From Lachnospiraceae bacterium (GTDB taxonomy: Bacteria; Bacillota; Clostridia; Lachnospirales; Lachnospiraceae): a DNA stretch of 8,106 nucleotides. How positions within the stretch are numbered: position 1 is the first letter of the stretch; the number at the start of each line of letters is the position of its first letter. The position numbers were made by a program, and so were the translations under genes. Where the stretch lies: positions 1 to 8,106 of the forward strand of contig WQST01000109.1 in NCBI GenBank assembly GCA_009787745.1. The letters run 5' to 3'. Shown piece after piece: positions 6,835 through 8,106 of this stretch. The notes beneath the pieces are model-generated. The model ran no database searches and was not told the DNA's origin. It saw only the letters and a list, made by a program, of their open reading frames with translations.

Positions 6835-6864
6835 TTGACAAGAAAACACATCCCATAGTAAAAT
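6835..6864 (+). promoter_or_regulatory. Promoter of the T-box leader and trpB
   Basis: A consensus -35 TTGACA (6835-6840) is followed after 18 bases by TAAAAT (6859-6864). Transcription would start at about 6871-6873, immediately before stem I of the T-box. It diverges from the ptb promoter. Confidence 0.8.
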
Positions 6865-6870
6865 AACCTA

Positions 6871-7139
6871 AACCGTTGAGACAGAAGTAACGGCATTAGC
6901 GCGTAGTACAGAGAGTTCGGGGGGCTGAGAGCCGAGCATGAAATGCGGATTGCCAAATGGGCTGTTGAGGGCATGTTAAAAGGCAGAATATGCTGAGTAT
7001 TTCATGACGTGAGGGCATACGTTAGTTGTCGGAAGTATGATAGTACTTCTTAAGCGCACAGGCGACTGTGAATCAGGGTGGCACCGCGGATATTGATTAT
7101 TCGTCCCTGACAAAGTGATGGCTTTGTCAGGGATTTTTT
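6871..7139 (+). ncRNA. T-box riboswitch, tRNA-Trp specific, controlling trpB
   Basis: This is a complete transcription-terminating T-box leader. The hallmark T-box sequence AGGGTGGCACCGCG is at 7075-7088 and binds the free NCCA end of uncharged tRNA. Stem I has AGAGAG at 6910-6915 and GCTGAGAGCC at 6924-6933. The specifier loop can be drawn: ACAG (6881-6884) pairs with CTGT (6962-6965) and GGCA (6892-6895) with TGCC (6951-6954). These enclose AAGTAAC, carrying the conserved AGTA, opposite AAATGGG. The readable codon there is TGG (6958-6960), so the sensed tRNA is Trp. Stem III is GAAGTA/TACTTC (7032-7049). Uncharged tRNA-Trp should favour the antiterminator, in which the T-box AGGG pairs with CCCT at 7105-7108, and so turn on trpB. 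The specifier call rests on hand folding but agrees with the downstream gene. Confidence 0.93.
7104..7139 (+). terminator. Intrinsic terminator of the T-box
   Basis: A 12-bp perfect stem has arms 7104-7115 and 7122-7133 (CCCTGACAAAG with CTTTGTCAGGG plus one T-A pair), a 6-base loop, and six T at 7134-7139. The CGTCCCT on the 5' arm is the part shared with the antiterminator. Confidence 0.93.
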
Positions 7140-7266
7140 GTGTAAATTTGCGAATGAATAATCATAAGCAGATAAAATAACAATAAAAGTAATAACATCC
7201 CGACTAGTCAGTTTTATAGTAACGCCGGTGTGTCCCGCGCCGAAAATTAATTTTACCGCAATTTCG
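7140..7266 (+). other. AT-rich leader spacer between T-box terminator and trpB
   Basis: These 127 bases hold no convincing gene. A weak promoter-like pair, TTGCGA (7148-7153) and TAAAAT (7173-7178), has a 19-base spacer, which is too long to trust. GACTAGTC occurs as a short palindrome near 7202. I see nothing else. Confidence 0.4.
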
Positions 7267-7273
7267 AAAGGAG
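7267..7273 (+). promoter_or_regulatory. Ribosome binding site of trpB
   Basis: AAAGGAG lies 5 bases before the ATG at 7279, a strong Shine-Dalgarno that fixes the start. Confidence 0.85.
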
Positions 7274-7278
7274 AACCC

Positions 7279-8106
7279 ATGAACGAAAAAACAATCCCCT
7301 ACAAAATTTATCTGGAAGAACACGAGATGCCGGATAAATGGTACAATGTCCGCGCCGATATGAAAAACAAACCGGCTCCGCTTTTAAACCCCGGCACCAA
7401 ACAGCCGATGACCGCCGCCGAACTGGAAGCGGTATTTTGCGCCGAGCTGGTCAAGCAAGAGCTTGACGACACAACCCCTTATTTTGATATTCCTGCGGAA
7501 ATCCTGAACTTTTATAGGATGTACCGCCCTGCTCCTTTGGTCAGAGCCTATTGCTTGGAAGAAAAATTAGGCACCCCTGCGAAGATATATTATAAATTCG
7601 AGGGAAACAATACCAGCGGAAGCCATAAGCTTAACTCGGCGATTGCGCAAGCTTATTACGCTAAGAAACAAGGCTTAAAAGGCGTAACAACAGAAACGGG
7701 TGCAGGACAATGGGGTACGGCCCTTTCGATGGCATGTGCTTATCTTGAGTTAGACTTAAAAGTCTTTATGGTTAAATCGTCTTATGAGCAAAAACCGTAT
7801 CGCCGTGAAGTTATGCGCACTTACGGAGCAAGCGTGACACCTTCACCATCATCAGATACAGAAATCGGCAAAAAAATTCTCGCGGATTTCCCCGGCACCA
7901 ACGGCAGTTTGGGTTGCGCGATTTCCGAAGCGGTCGAAGTCGCGGTTAAATCAGAAGGTTATCGCTATGTTTTAGGCTCGGTTTTGGCACAAGTCCTTTT
8001 GCATCAGTCAATCATCGGCTTGGAAGCAAAAGCCGCCTTTGATAAATATGGTGTAAAGCCCGATACAATTATCGGTTGCGCAGGCGGCGGTTCGAACCTG
8101 GGCGGT
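7279..8106 (+). CDS. trpB: TrpB2-type tryptophan synthase beta chain (3'-truncated by window edge)
   Basis: The first 276 codons are present and open to the window end; TrpB2 proteins are about 450 residues, so roughly 170 are missing. The enzyme is pyridoxal phosphate dependent and joins indole and serine to make tryptophan. The fragment shows the long N-terminal extension of the TrpB2 subgroup (MPDKWYN, then an RPAPLVRAYCLEEKLG stretch at about 83-98), the cofactor lysine K117 in SGSHKLNSA, catalytic E139 in TETGAGQWGTALS, the KSSYEQKPYRREVMRTYGA region, and the beginning of the phosphate-binding loop CAGGGSN at the end. TrpB2 enzymes often act without TrpA and are thought to salvage free indole; whether trpA follows cannot be seen. 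The gene is controlled by the upstream Trp T-box, which supports a tryptophan role over other fold-type II enzymes. Confidence 0.93.
   Translation, partial: MNEKTIPYKIYLEEHEMPDKWYNVRADMKNKPAPLLNPGTKQPMTAAELEAVFCAELVKQELDDTTPYFDIPAEILNFYRMYRPAPLVRAYCLEEKLGTPAKIYYKFEGNNTSGSHKLNSAIAQAYYAKKQGLKGVTTETGAGQWGTALSMACAYLELDLKVFMVKSSYEQKPYRREVMRTYGASVTPSPSSDTEIGKKILADFPGTNGSLGCAISEAVEVAVKSEGYRYVLGSVLAQVLLHQSIIGLEAKAAFDKYGVKPDTIIGCAGGGSNLGG

Noticed and set aside
7050..7280. Minus-strand open frame across the T-box and trpB leader
   Set aside because: It runs antisense through the conserved T-box and terminator, has no ribosome binding site or recognisable domain, and is best explained by chance.

Overview
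The window looks like the chromosome of an anaerobic, fermentative Firmicute, most likely a clostridial-type bacterium. The evidence is a T-box riboswitch, a ptb-buk pair (butyryl-CoA to butyrate), Gram-positive style ribosome binding sites, tight gene packing and moderate GC. The sequence does not support a species or genus call. I see no mobile element, CRISPR array, tRNA or rRNA.

Layout. (1) Bases 1-2579, plus strand: genes for the nickel-pincer nucleotide (NPN) cofactor of lactate racemase-type enzymes. They are the 3' part of larE, then larB two bases later, then larC after a 149-base gap. That gap holds a hairpin with a T-rich tail. LarC is one uninterrupted frame with a long His-rich stretch. 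(2) Bases 2703-4594, plus strand: a three-S1-domain RNA-binding protein and a response regulator-GGDEF protein (PleD-like diguanylate cyclase), 50 bases apart and probably co-transcribed. A hairpin terminator lies between this block and the convergent genes. (3) Bases 4676-6688, minus strand: buk and ptb, an operon read ptb then buk that makes ATP and butyrate from butyryl-CoA via butyryl phosphate. (4) Bases 6689-8106: a divergent control region with promoters facing both ways, then a complete T-box leader with a readable UGG (Trp) specifier and an intrinsic terminator. It leads into the start of a TrpB2-type tryptophan synthase beta gene that runs off the window end.

How they work together. 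LarB carboxylates and hydrolyses nicotinic acid adenine dinucleotide, LarE adds sulfur, and LarC inserts nickel, giving the NPN cofactor. No LarA-type apo-enzyme is in view, so the client enzyme must be encoded outside the window. TrpB2 is placed under direct sensing of uncharged tRNA-Trp. The S1 and GGDEF genes have no evident functional link to either neighbour. All genes belong to known families. I did not find a convincing undescribed system; the most interesting items are regulatory (the Trp T-box on trpB2, the larB-larC hairpin, the inverted repeat abutting the T-box promoter) and the shifted inhibitory site of the GGDEF protein.
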